Part shown: piece by piece, positions 36,309 to 47,159 of the stretch | How positions within the stretch are numbered: position 1 is the first letter of the stretch | How the letters are laid out: each line of letters starts with the position of its first letter | NCBI GenBank assembly: GCA_019722365.1 | Contig: JADFUC010001943.1 | Span: 1 to 64,000, forward strand | DNA from: Lithospermum erythrorhizon | Taxonomy: Eukaryota; Streptophyta; Magnoliopsida; Boraginales; Boraginaceae | Direction of reading: 5' to 3' | Length of the DNA stretch: 64,000 nucleotides | Program-made: the position numbers and the translations under genes | Notes under the pieces: model-generated | Seen by the model: the letters and a program-made list of their open reading frames with translations, nothing else | What the model was told of the DNA's origin: nothing | Databases searched by the model: none

Positions 36309-38160
36309 CATGGTGTACATCGATGCTTCGCGGGGGTTAGGTTTCTTGATGCGAGAATGGGAAGGTAATGCATATGCTTCTCGACAATTAAAGAATCATG
36401 AAGAATTATCCTACCTTCTGACTTGGAGTTAGCGATTGTTTAAGCTTTGAAAATTTGGAGACACTACTTGTATGAGGTTAAATGCGGATATTTACAGGGC
36501 GACAAGAGTTGAAGTATATCACCATGACGGAAAAACCAGCTGCGAGCTAAAGGAGTCTTGGATGAGGCTCCTGATGCTTCATATAATATGCATCCGGGAA
36601 TGCGAGTGTACGAAATTTAAAGGGAGAACTGGTGGCGGGGGGATGAGGAAAGAAATTGCCAATTTTGTAGCAAAGTGTTTGATTTGTCAACAGGTCAAGA
36701 TTGACCATAAATCACTGAATGGACGTGGGAGAAGATCACCATGGACTTTGTGTTTGGGCTTCCGAAACTCAGAAAAGAAATGATGGGATTTGGGTAATTG
36801 TGGATAGACTATCTAAGACCTCTCATTTTCTACCTATTAAGAAAACTAACCGATGGGCCGAAAGTTGGCTAAGATATGCGTGGAGCCAAGTGGTGAGACT
36901 ACATTGGGGTGCTAGAGTATTGTTTCGGATAGGGATCTGAGTTCCTTTGGGGTTTTGAGGAGGCTTCCGGGGAGGCGTTAGGGACGAAGGTCCGTTTGAA
37001 TACTTGCGTTTGTCCTCGAAGCGGATGGATTATCCAAGAGAGCGATTCAGGATGTAGGAGGACATCTTTGCGAGCTTGTGAACTATTTAATTAGCTTAAT
37101 TAAATAGTAATGAGTTAATATCAATAATCTTTCAAGTTATTGATAAATACTAAAATTATAGAACCAATTAAATAACTATTTGGTGATTCTATTTATTCGA
37201 TAATACTCTACATAAAATGTAGAACCCCTTGTAATTAGAAATACATTTTTTAAATTACAGTTCTCTTTTAATTTCATACATCAATTATAACTCAACGTCA
37301 CGGTATGTGTGTGACCTTCTAGGCTCGAGATAATAGTAAGTTGTATAATAATAATAATTGACCAATTACTATTATTATAACGATTAATGAAGTAAAAGAT
37401 ATAGCAATAAGCTCCAAAAACCCTTAGGTATCATGAGAACCCACACTAGTAATATACAGCCAACTAAGTTGAACACTTGTGTTGAAGTTTCTCACAGTGG
37501 TTGGGAATGAGGAGTTGCCCAGAAAATGGAGTTATTTTATATAGGTTTCAAGCTAGCATTGGGTGGCACCGTTCGAAGCTTTGTATGGCTGGGGGTGTAG
37601 GACTCCGATATGTTGGAATGAAGTAGGGGAAAGAAAGATTTATGAATGCGAGTTGGTGGAGAGTTCGATAGAGAGAGTAAAAGTGATACAACAACATTTG
37701 AGAATGACCATGATTGACGAAATGCATTTGATCGGCGCCCGAGTAAGATTTATCGTTCGAGGTGGGTAGCAGTATTTTTGAAGATATCCCGTGGAAGGAT
37801 GTAATGAGGTTCGGAGAAGAGAGGAAAGTTGAGTCCCGGTACAGCCGGACCGTTTGAAATCTTGACAAAGGTGGGGCGTGCTTACCGTTTGGCTGCCTGA
37901 AATTGGAGAGTATTCGCCCAGTGTTCATGTGTCTTGCTTGAGGAAATGCGTGCGGATGAGTCGTATCTTGGAGTTTTAAATGGGATGACTTGGGTGTGGA
38001 TTTGACCTATGAGGAAGGACCGGTGGGGATATTGGATGAAAGAGAAGGTCTTTGAGGAACAAAAGTGAAATTGAGTAAAACTTGTGGAGGAATCATCAGT
38101 GAGGAAAAGCAGCATGGGGCCTTGAGGAGATATGAGCAATTCCCCTGAGAACTTTTTTAG
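36309..38160 (+). pseudogene. Outer element RNase H, integrase and chromodomain tail (3' part of pol)
   Basis: VYIDASRGLGFL and YASRQLKNHEELSY (RNase H) are at 36,315-36,420. WRGDEER-like and KCLICQQVKIDH (integrase zinc region) lie at ~36,630-36,710, and WVIVDRLSKTSHFLPIKKT (integrase core) at ~36,790-36,845. APFEALYGWGCRTPICWNEV is at 37,565-37,625. The tail, with PVGILDERE at ~38,020, matches a chromodomain-type C-terminus. A ~395-bp insertion interrupts integrase at 37,080, and other indels break the frame. Confidence 0.82.
37079..37475. mobile_element. Probable solo LTR inserted in the outer element's integrase
   Basis: An AT-rich 397-bp segment beginning TGAACTATTTAATTAG and ending GTTGAACA, giving TG...CA ends, is bordered by CTTG on both sides (extended CTTGTG, 37,075-37,080 and 37,476-37,481). 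Removing it restores the integrase reading frame RACVEVSHSGWE. No coding sequence or primer-binding site is present, so a solo LTR is the simplest reading. A MITE is possible but no inverted terminal repeats are seen. Confidence 0.65.
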
Positions 38161-38261
38161 ATGCGAGGGTTAGTGATGTGGTTGTTTGATTTTTTACCTT
38201 TAAGTAGCATTTGAGTTGAGAATATAGAGACTGAGGAAATTTTTTGTTAGAGTGGGTAGAA

Positions 38262-40505
38262 TGTAAAACCGGTAGCGACTCGTTAATTAATAAAATAAAT
38301 ATGAGAGATTATTAAATTTGACTGCGTAAATAATATGGAAACCAGCTTGTAATATTTATGTCACGTTAATGTTAATGTTCGGAGATTAGTTGTCGAGATA
38401 AGTTAAAAGCGAGAGGTGTCGATCGAATTAAATGTTGGGTTTTACCGATTGGACTATTGGGCCCAACCCGATTTCTTAACTATCAATAAACTGAAACCGC
38501 TAACCGTTTCAGCTCTTGCCTCGGCGCGTACTTGAGGAAACTCTCAAAAAAATTTGATTCTTCTTCTTCAATTTTCTCCTCCATCTCTCGATCTTTGGAC
38601 TTCAAATTTTTTGGAGAGCTTCCCCTCATCGTCCTCGTCGTTTTAAGGTAAAAAAGGTTCAATCTTGTTAAATATTTTGAGAAGGTCGCTTAGAGTTGAC
38701 TTTCGTTGACTTTTTGTATTTCAATTTTATTGCTCAATTGATTCTTGGGTTGTAAGTGGTTATTCTTGTGATTGGTAGATATAATTATTGTCTAGGCTTA
38801 GAATTATAATATAGGAGTTGATAATGATCGATAATTGAGGGTAGAAAGTGTTGTTATAGTTGGAGTTGAATTCAGTGATTGTGATTTGGCTTTCTACAAA
38901 ATGTAAGTTGATAGTATAAATATATTTATTGGACCGTTATTGTGATTGTTTGAGATGAAATTATGAGTTATAAGTGTTGGAAGAAAATAGGTTGAAATTA
39001 ATTTTAGTAGATTTTGAGTAGTAAGCGGACTTTGGGATTAGAGGTTGATAGTATGACTTGAGTGGTGGAAAAGTTAAAATTTGGGTTGATTAGAATTGAT
39101 TGGAAATGTTAGTAATTAGGATAAGGGTTAAAATTTGTTGAGTAGTAATTATATTTTCGGATGTTTACATTAGAACTCGGGGACGTGGGAGCAGTGAGGA
39201 TCGGTGTTGCTTGAAGCTAGTAGTGCTTAGCCAATGTGGGGATTTATCACTGGTTGTTACCTTATTTATGTTTGATGAAGTATGTTAATTGATCTTATTT
39301 GTGTATACGTATTGAATGCGTTATAGTATATTTATTTTTGGTGGTATTTATGTTTGAGTACATGAATGTTTGAGTGTAGGTCCTTTGAGTATATATATGT
39401 TTGGGTGTACTCAAGTTCGAGAATATTAATGTTATAGACGTGTCTGTGAGTATATTTTTGTTGAGTATGGGTCCTATACGAAATTTGTTGTATCGTGTAT
39501 ATTATGAATGCTACATTGAGATTATTGTGTGATGTTTGTATGGTTGGTATTATATGTGTGATTTGTGAATTGTTTGATTTGAGGATATTTGAGATGATGT
39601 GGGGTGTTCGAAGGGTGAGCCTGCCGGGAAAAGGATATGACGATGTGGGTGTTCGAAAGGTGAGGCTTTGCCGGGAGAAAAGGATATGTTGTTGTTGGGT
39701 GTTCGAAGGGTGAACTGCCGGGGAAAAGGATGAAATGTTATATATGATGTTATTGTGGTTTCATTTCGTTGAATTTATTTTATTGTTGTTGTAGTATGAG
39801 CCGTCGGGTTGTGAAATTTGGTGTTTTTCGTTTATTTGATTATGTGATATGAGATAAAGGGTATGACATGTGAGTTAAAGTAAAATTTGAATCTTCTATA
39901 ATGTGTGCATTTGTTAATGATGATTAATTACATTATGATGCCTTGGATAGTCAGTATATTTAAAGTATCGTAATGTATAAATATATCTATCTATGCGCAT
40001 ATCTCCTATATATATATCATTTATCGTGTACCTCATTGGATGTGGGTAGTTACCATCCGGGTGATTCGTTTCCACTAAGGCATCGAGCTTACCGCTTGCC
40101 AGTTGAGTTCCGTTATTAGTCGGCGAGTTAGGTGGGTGTCAGTTGATTTACCTAGGTGAGGACAAGTGTTGGGATCACAGCGATCAAATCTCTTTATTAT
40201 TTTGATGTACTCAGTTTTTACATTTTGTTTTGGGATGTTGAAATTGTAAACTATTTTGTGGAATATTTTGTGACTTGGTTTTTGATGGAGTGTTATGCTT
40301 TGGGTTGTATTAGGTGATGCCACGATGGTTAAACTCTGTAGTACAACATTTAAATTTTCGAAACTATTTTACTGTTTATCAAATTATCAGGTTTTATGGG
40401 TTATTAAACAGGTGATTTTAAATAACCATCATATAGTGACCCGGATATACGAGTTGATGGCGACTCGACCTCGAGGTCGTGCGATACGACTCGAGGCGGG
40501 TCGAT
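38262..40505 (+). repeat. Outer element, right LTR
   Basis: Begins TGTAAAACCGGTAGCGACTCG after a TGTTAGAGTGGGTAGAA purine-rich tract and is collinear with 13,995-16,245. It contains three copies of the GGTGTTCGAA...GGAAAAGGAT minisatellite (39,600-39,732) where the left LTR has two. The right edge is near GGGTCGATTA. Confidence 0.85.
39600..39732 (+). repeat. LTR minisatellite, three copies
   Basis: A ~40-45-bp unit containing GGTGTTCGAAGGGTGAGCC, then GCCGGGAAAAGGATATG. The left LTR has two units at ~15,391-15,472. The difference shows expansion or contraction after insertion, or an assembly difference. Confidence 0.75.
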
Positions 40506-42340
40506 TATCTTCAAAACGCTCCCGTCAAATTGCCATGCTTTTCCTCCCGTGACGGAGAGCCCTTGACCCTGTACCAGATTTCCAAAATGCTGACTATTAC
40601 AAAAAGGTATGTTTTTATTATTTTTGAATTATGAAAATTGATTATTAGTTTTTTTCATTAGTTATTTAATTATTTGGTGATTTAATGATTTAATTAGTTA
40701 TTTAATCGTTTATTGAGTTGATAATTTTGGAATTGAATTACTAATAAATTTGAAATTAAATTGTTGTTCAAATGTTTAGTTGTTTAATTGATTGAAATGC
40801 TGGTGAATTAGTTGTATAATTAGTATCAAGGTTAGTTGATTTTGATTAATTCAAATATTATTGCAATCATTGAGAATAAAATTATTTATTGAATTGTTAA
40901 GTTTTAATTTGAATTTGTAATTAAAATTAGTTCATTAATTATTTTAATTAGAATCAAAGTTAGTTGAATTAATTAGTTCATTAATTATTTAATTAGAATC
41001 AAAGTTAGTTGAATTAATTATTTAATTAATTTAATTGTTGGTGAATTAGTTGTTTAATCGGAATCAATGTTGGTTTACTTTGAATTGGAATGAGATTGAG
41101 ATTAAGATTGAAATTGAAATTGAAATTATAGTTACACAAATTTAATTAGAATTATAATTCACATAATAAAATTGGAAAGTTAGTTGGATTTGAATAAAAG
41201 TTAGTTGAATTGACATTTAAAATTTTAATTAAAGTGTTGACTTGTTTTTAAATTAGAGTATTGATTTGAATTAAAGTTAACAAGTTTTTAATTTTGTAAC
41301 TTGCATATGGCGAAAGTTTAAGGCAGTTTATCGAGTTTCACGTAGAGGATGATGAGGATCGGGAGGTTCGATATCGTATCTTTCTGATTTCAAGCGAGGC
41401 GTCATGGTCTGTTGATTGGTATCTTGTAGAGTGATGATGACTTGGCTACAGCAGGTACATAGCTACATGTGGTGAAATATGGGTTCCTTCGCCCAGACTA
41501 AAGCGGAAGCAGATGAGTGAAGAATCGGTGGATGATGTGGCTAAGTTGATGGATAAGCCCAAATTGCCTTTCATGGCGTTTTAAGAGATCTAGAGTCGGT
41601 ATGCGATATTAGTCCTAGAGCAATGAGTAGAGATCTGATAAATGTTAGAGGAAATGGGTGGTCGGGGGGCAAGGAAAAGTCACGGGTATGGGCGCTAGTC
41701 GGCTATTTCCCATTTCACGATGAATGGTAATTACCAGCGGGTTAAATATTCTTTTATTTTATTTTGTATAAATTAAGGTTTTCGTGTTGTATATAGAAAC
41801 TAGAATGGAAGAAAAGTCATCCGTGTAGTCTATTACGGTTAACGTCAACATGAAGCGGAACAAGAACAAAACCCAACCGGCGAAGTCCATCACTAGGAAC
41901 TCCATGAGGCTATTATAGGAATTATTTCTCATTATTTCTTGTGTTTTTATGTTATTATATATTATGACTAATGGTTTGTCTAATAATATCTGAAATTAGT
42001 ATAAAACAACATGAAAAGTGTGTGGGCGGTGAATCCATGGAGGAGGAGATTCATATATGAAAATCGATCGATTAGGTTTCTCATAGAGTGAAGCAGGGTC
42101 GAGTGTTGGGAGTTGGATAATGTAAGTAGGTTGTGAGCATATTCACTTCGAAGATGAATGTTGGTTGTGCGAGCAATGCCAGAGCTTAGAAAAGACAGGC
42201 GATTCCCTACTTTAATTTTTTATTTAAAAAATTAAATATTATACATATATATTTACATGATATTAAAATATATAAAAATAAATTAAGTAACGTTTAAAGT
42301 AATGTATAAATATAAGATATATGTATGAAACCAACACATA
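40506..42340. other. Unassigned degenerate DNA right of the retroelement nest
   Basis: Positions 40,506-40,610 resemble an exon end (DPVPDFQNADYYKK in one frame, then GTATGT), followed by ~650 bases of AT-rich reiterated AATTAGTTGTTTAATTG sequence. At 41,290-41,760 there is balanced-composition sequence with no usable frame. This looks like remnants of a plant transposon gene with a long intron, but I cannot name the family. Confidence 0.3.
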
Positions 42341-42347
42341 TTTAATT

Positions 42348-42479
42348 AATGGATATCCATTCGTAAGCCCATTAGCCAAAAATGAATCTATTTATGGGCT
42401 TACTACCATAGCTTCTAGAATTGGAATGACAGCAACACAAAGGGTTTTTAACTATGCTAACGATTCTTGGATTTTCAAG
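42348..42479 (+). pseudogene. Orphan open stretch ending in a splice-donor-like site
   Basis: A 44-codon open stretch including GYPFVSPLAKNESIYG and GMTATQRVFNYANDSWIFK ends AAG before GTGTGT. It reads like a single exon cut off from its gene. I do not recognise the family, and no partner exons are visible on either side. Confidence 0.3.
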
Positions 42480-42626
42480 GTGTGTAACTTGAATTAAATC
42501 AATCTTATATGTAATTAATTGTACTTGTCCTTTTGTTTACTTGATTAATGGTGTTATTCATAACAATTCTATCAAATTGAATATTTTAATTATCGCTTTG
42601 GTATTTGACTGCTTTGTCTTTGTTTA

Positions 42627-42920
42627 ATCCTCCCTCCAATTCACTTTATAGGACATTTAAAGAAATGGATGATTGTTCATTTCATTAAACGTTCTAAAGC
42701 ATAAAGTGAACACTTTTTCCCATTTTACCTTCACTTTTATTACCTTTTTTGACACTCCTTCTCTCCTTGCTCTCATAGTTCTCTCTCGCAGATAAAGGAA
42801 AAGGACAATGCATAGCTGAAGTAATTATTAATGCATCAGAGGGCTAAAAATGGTATTTCGTAAAGTTCTTAATGCTTGTGCAATGCTTATAACGTCCTCC
42901 AATTTGAAGAGGAGGGAAAT
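42627..42920. mobile_element. Stowaway-like MITE
   Basis: A 294-bp segment flanked by TA on both sides, with imperfect inverted ends: left ATCCTCCCTCCAATTCAC, right (reverse complement) ATTTCCCTCCTCTTCAAA. Both continue to GGAC. The CTCCCTCC start and TA target are typical of Tc1/mariner Stowaway elements. There is no coding sequence. Confidence 0.65.
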
Positions 42921-43204
42921 TAATAGTAGTATAGTACTAGTCCTTTTGAAGTTAAAGTTTCCTTATTTTTTACATTAATTATAGTCTATGTTTGTTTAGA
43001 TTCAACTCAAGTCATGGTAATGGTAAAAACTTTAAAATCATTCTTCAAGAAAAAGGAGACTTGAGAGAATGGTGAACAATTGAATTTTTTAGTTGGAAGT
43101 AAAATAATAGAATTTGATAGACCTTCAAAGTGCTCCAAGTTAGAGGGTTGGCTAATAGGGTATTCAAATCTACAATTATATGAATTTGATATAAAAAAAT
43201 TGAA

Positions 43205-43600
43205 GTATAAGGCAAACATTCCTAAAAAAATTTAGTATCCTCAAGAAAAAAGAGATGAAGTGATGAGGGATATTTAATAAGGGGGCGACATAGATTTAAA
43301 TTTAAAGAAGGAACTTATCCCCTTAAGAAGGACAAAACACCTTTGCGATTTTTTGGTAGTTGGTTCACTATTTTTCCCGGTTGGTTAGAGTATTTTCCAC
43401 TTATTGGTGCAACATATTGTCTACCTTGTTTTCTCTTTGACAATCCAAAAAAAAATTATGGGTCTAATGCCTTCACTGTTCAAGGTTTCAAGACATAGAG
43501 AAAAGTAAATGATAGAAAATATTGTGATTTTCTAACTCATATTGATAAATATCCGTGTTCATTTCACAATATTGCTTTGAAGAAATCCTTTTTTGCAACA
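43205..43600 (+). pseudogene. hAT transposase N-terminal fragment (TTF/ZMYM1-like zinc finger)
   Basis: The plus strand reads LRFFGSWFTIFPGWLEYF, ATYCLPCFLFDNPKKNYGS and NAFTVQGFKT, then after a TAG in place of Trp, RKVNDRKYCDFLTHIDKYP. This is the TTF-type zinc-finger region at the N-terminus of plant hAT transposases annotated as zinc finger MYM-type protein 1-like. The DUF4371 and dimerisation domains that should follow are absent. It is a broken fragment with at least two stops. Confidence 0.82.
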
Positions 43601-44735
43601 AACCCTTTTTATTTTCTCCATCAGCTGAGCTGTTATACACACACCAAAAATAGTAAGTGTTTGAGGATGAAATGATTATTTTACCCCTATTTATAAGTGT
43701 GGTAGTTACATAAATTATACTCAGAGATAAAATAATCATTTCAGTTCTAAAAGAATATTATTTCGATATTTCGGTGTGTATATTGGATCTTTCAGTCCCC
43801 CCCCTTCGCATCCCCAATTTTCTCACCCAAATCGATGTTGTTAGTTTTCGGCGGAGGAGGTGGCTGTGCCGCCTCTCAACAATACTTCTGAGAGGAAACC
43901 CATTAACTCCGGAACCTCTGTAACTCCTTCTCCATATCAATAAATTCATCATAATCATAATTAAATCTCAATTTTTAAATTAATTTATTCCATTTTATAT
44001 TTATTTAGTTATTATGATTTAAATCTAAATTGATCAAAATAATATTTAATTTTATATTTATTTACTAGTTACTATGTTTTTTATTGTTATTGTTTTATAT
44101 TTGTTGTGAGATGTGTAATTTATAACGTTGTTGTTTGCTTAAAATATCAGATAGCGTGTGTTGACATTTCAATGCTTTGTTTTTTTAAATTTAAATATAA
44201 TTTATAATTTTAATTTATTTGTAAGTCAATGAATATTATTTCTCTATTTAATAATAATATTTTGTTTGCACTGTTCGATTTTTCATATGTAAATTGTTTT
44301 AAAAATTTAATCCAGATCTGAGATGGTAATTGTGTTGTTAAATTTTTTTATTTAATTTTTATAAATGTAATGTAAATTTATTAGTGCATTTGAATTGCTA
44401 ATGATTGAGAATGATGTAATTTGTGATCTAGAAGGTTAAGTTAATTTTATGTGTTTAATGGTGCCTTGTGTAGATTTTTATGATTAAATTGGTTCAAATG
44501 ATTTGTTAGTGTTTAAATTGCTACTAATTTGTGATGCCAGAAGTTTAGTTTTTTGTGTGTTTAATGGTGCCTTAAGTAGATTTCTATTATTAATTTTTTT
44601 TCCTCTTTTAAATTGAATTGCTAATGATTGAGACTGTAGTAATTTGTGATGGTTGAATTAAATTTATTGTATTTATTGACACCTTAAGTAGATTTTTTGT
44701 GATCAAAGTTTTATACTTTAGTTGAATAATGTATA
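43600..44735. other. AT-rich DNA between transposase and kinase fragments
   Basis: Positions 43,600-43,960 contain short minus-strand open frames without recognisable similarity. Positions 43,960-44,735 are strongly AT-rich and intron-like, consistent with an intron of the kinase fragment to the right. Confidence 0.3.
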
Positions 44736-44737
44736 TT

Positions 44738-45640
44738 TTGTGAAAAAATGTGTGCGATAAAAGAAGTCAAGCTCTCCAATGATCAGACATCAAAAGAATG
44801 TCTTAAGCAATTGAATCAGGTAGCTCCTACTCAAATATCTTCTTTTAATGAAGAATTGATATTGCCATTTCATTTTCTTATAAGACAACTTTTGAGTTCT
44901 TTGTTCTCTAAAATATCGGACCTGTCAACAGGAAATTAATCTACTAAAATGGTAAGGCCTGATAGATTCTAAAATATCTTGTGCTTCTTTAGAACTATTC
45001 TAGATGGGACTACTTGTTTATACCATCTTCTTCTAGCCATATATTGATTCAGATGAACCTTGAGTAATCTGTTCCCCAGAGGCCCGGTTAATATCTATCC
45101 GTGATCTTTTGGAATTGCATGCTACCATATTGACTTCTGCTTGACTATTCAGGGTGAGGAGGCTTTATTAGTGTACTTGGAGTACGTGTCTTGGGGTTCC
45201 ATTCACAAATTGCTTCAAGAGTATGGACCCTTCTCAGAGCCTGTCATTCAAAATTACACAAGGCATATACTTTCTGGACTTGCATATTTACATTAAGGAA
45301 TACGGTGCACAGGTGCAATTTTTCTATAATAACATTTCTCTCCTTGAATTTGAAGCGTCTTATTAAAGATATATATCTATGTAGGGATATCAAAGGAGCT
45401 AATATTTTAGTTGATCCCAATGGTGAAATCAAGGTGGCATATTTTGGCATGGCTAAGCATGTAAGTATAGTATAAAAGAAGTCAAGCTCTTCGATGATCA
45501 AACATCAAAGTTTTATTTTTTCTTGGTCATTTTCATCATGTACCAGTATAAATGCCTCTTTTCCTTAGGATATGGAAGAATATCATGTACGATGCCTTTT
45601 AAGATTTCAGGCAAGCAATTGTTGGAAATCCAGGTAAGCA
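44738..45640 (+). pseudogene. MAPKKK kinase-domain pseudogene (YODA/MAPKKK3-like)
   Basis: Exon pieces in kinase order: CAIKEVKLSNDQTSKECLKQ at ~44,749-44,810 (VAIK lysine strand) ending at a donor-like GTAGCT; VYLEYVSWGSIHKLLQEYG at ~45,170-45,220; GLAYLH at ~45,278-45,295; RDIKGANILVDPNGEIKV at ~45,386-45,435; FGMAKH before GTAAGT. These match plant MEKK-type MAPKKKs. After YLH a base is lost, giving a stop and frameshift across the HRD entry. The DFG aspartate is Tyr (AYFG). The exon carrying helix C is missing. A second copy of the first exon piece lies at ~45,467-45,510. Not a working kinase. Confidence 0.85.
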
Positions 45641-46260
45641 TTTCTGGAAGTATTGTTTTGTGATTTACTATCTTCTGAGTTGCCTTACTTTCAAATTTTG
45701 TTCCTAATTAATAGTTTTACAAGCGTAGATACTAGATAAACAGAAGACGAAGTATTACTTTCTTATGGCATTCAAAAAAGGCATGCTTTTCAATCGTATG
45801 ATATTAGTTACATTCCTAATCAATCTACTTATGGGATATTTCAATTTTATTTAATCTTCTTTCTTGGATATTAATTAATTTTTAATCTCTTAAATTGTAT
45901 GTTTGACAGATGAAGGTGATAGTGGAAAGAAGATGATGATTGCTAATGAACATATACATGAAGTCTTGAAAAGATGAAGATTGTGTATCTTAGAAATTTT
46001 AGAAAAATAAATTGGTTTAATTTTTTAATGTAATTTTTATAGCATTTAAATCTTTAGACGTAAAATTTAATATTTTGTTATAAATTTAGTATAGTGCAAT
46101 TTTTGAATTCTATTAATAATTTTTGTAATTATAAGAGTTGAATATATGAATAATTAATATTGCAGTTGATATGAGTTTAAGTTATTTGATATGGACTATT
46201 TTTTTATTTTTATCTACATCATTATGTATTAATAAATATTTTTTTTTAATTTTTATTTTT
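45640..46260. other. AT-rich intergenic DNA
   Basis: No gene or defined repeat seen. Strongly AT-rich with scattered stops on both strands. Confidence 0.4.
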
Positions 46261-46264
46261 TACT

Positions 46265-46589
46265 TAGACAGCACTCAAAAGTGTTTTCTAAGTAATAAAA
46301 TGAGTGTTGTCTAATGTTACTAAATTAGCTTTTAAAAAATACTTAGACGGCGCTACACGCGAGCATTGTTTAAGTAAATACTTAGACGGCACCTAAGTAT
46401 TTACTTAGACCGCGCTATACGCGAGGGTTGTCTAAGTATTTACTGAGACAGCGCAACACGCATTAGACAGCGCGACACGCGAGCGCGGGTCTAAGTATTT
46501 TTACTTAGACAATACTGCTTGATATGATGCTTTTTTATGTTGTCTAAGGTCTTTTTTTAGTGTTGTCTAAGGCCTTTTTTGTAGTAGTG
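46265..46589. mobile_element. CACTA (En/Spm-like) element terminus with hairpin subterminal repeats
   Basis: Ends GGCCTTTTTTGTAGTAGTG at 46,571-46,589, i.e. CACTACTACAAAAAAGGCC read inward, the terminal signature of plant CACTA elements. Inside it lie at least five repeats of CTTAGACGGCGC...CACGCGAGC...TGTCTAAG type, alternating in orientation so each pair can fold. The opposite terminus was not found. Confidence 0.75.
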
Positions 46590-46639
46590 ATTTTGTGTTC
46601 AAGCTATGTCATTTGGGCAAGTGTTGATGTTAAGGCTTA

Positions 46640-46945
46640 GTTGGAGGAGTTACGTCACAAGCATGAGGAGGAGGTGGCGCTTTGTCAAAAGTTGCAAAAT
46701 GAGGTTGCGCGAAAGTATGAGGAGGAGGTGGCGCACCGGAAGGCGATAGATGCCAAATTGGCCGTCATTGCACAATATGTGTCTGTTTTCGTCATGCCTA
46801 CATTATAGCGAGTTCCCCTTCATAGGATCCACCTCTCGGGTCCTCCTACCTCGGATGTTGTCCCCCAGACACAAGGAGTTCCGCACTCTCAGCCTGACCT
46901 TATCCAAGAATCCCGTAAATTATGTGTTTTGATTGTTTAGTACTT
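46640..46945 (+). pseudogene. Transposase-like coiled-coil fragment
   Basis: One plus frame reads LEELRHKHEEEVALCQKLQN, then a near-repeat RKYEEEVAHRKAIDAKLAV, heptad-like and highly charged, followed by a short Pro-rich tail after a stop. This resembles the C-terminal coiled coil of plant Ptta/En/Spm-type proteins, but the match is by style only. Confidence 0.4.
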
Positions 46946-47159
46946 TTGGATGTTTAGTACTTTTGTTTAGATAATTTATTCGTCTTATGTTTACGGATGT
47001 TTAGTACTTTATATTTATGCATTGTGCTTATGTATATTCATATGTGTGAAATCAGTTGTTAATATTCATGTGATGTGAAATTAGCTGCTTTTTCTATAGG
47101 AGGTATAGGAAAAAAAAAGAAGAGTATTTTATTGGTCAAATTATTTAAAAACAAATATA

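Larger units (their letters stand above)
13995..40505 (+). mobile_element. Outer Ty3-gypsy retrotransposon, Tekay/Del-like, with nested insertions
   Basis: Two long direct repeats (~13,995-16,245 and 38,262-40,505, each ~2.25 kb) bound a gag-pol order of gag, protease, reverse transcriptase, RNase H, integrase and a C-terminal chromodomain-like tail. A primer-binding site resembling the initiator-tRNA-Met complement follows the left LTR at 16,250. The coding region is split at 19,170 by the inner retroelement and resumes at ~36,309; a second small insertion sits in integrase. All frames carry stops and indels, so the element is non-autonomous now. The C-terminal pattern (GILDERER..LRNK) suggests a chromovirus of the Tekay/Del clade; this is family knowledge plus inference. 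Flanking target duplication is not resolved. Confidence 0.85.

Noticed and set aside
44748..45475. A functional MAPKKK gene
   Set aside because: Frameshift and stop after YLH, DFG to YFG, and missing helix-C and C-lobe exons.
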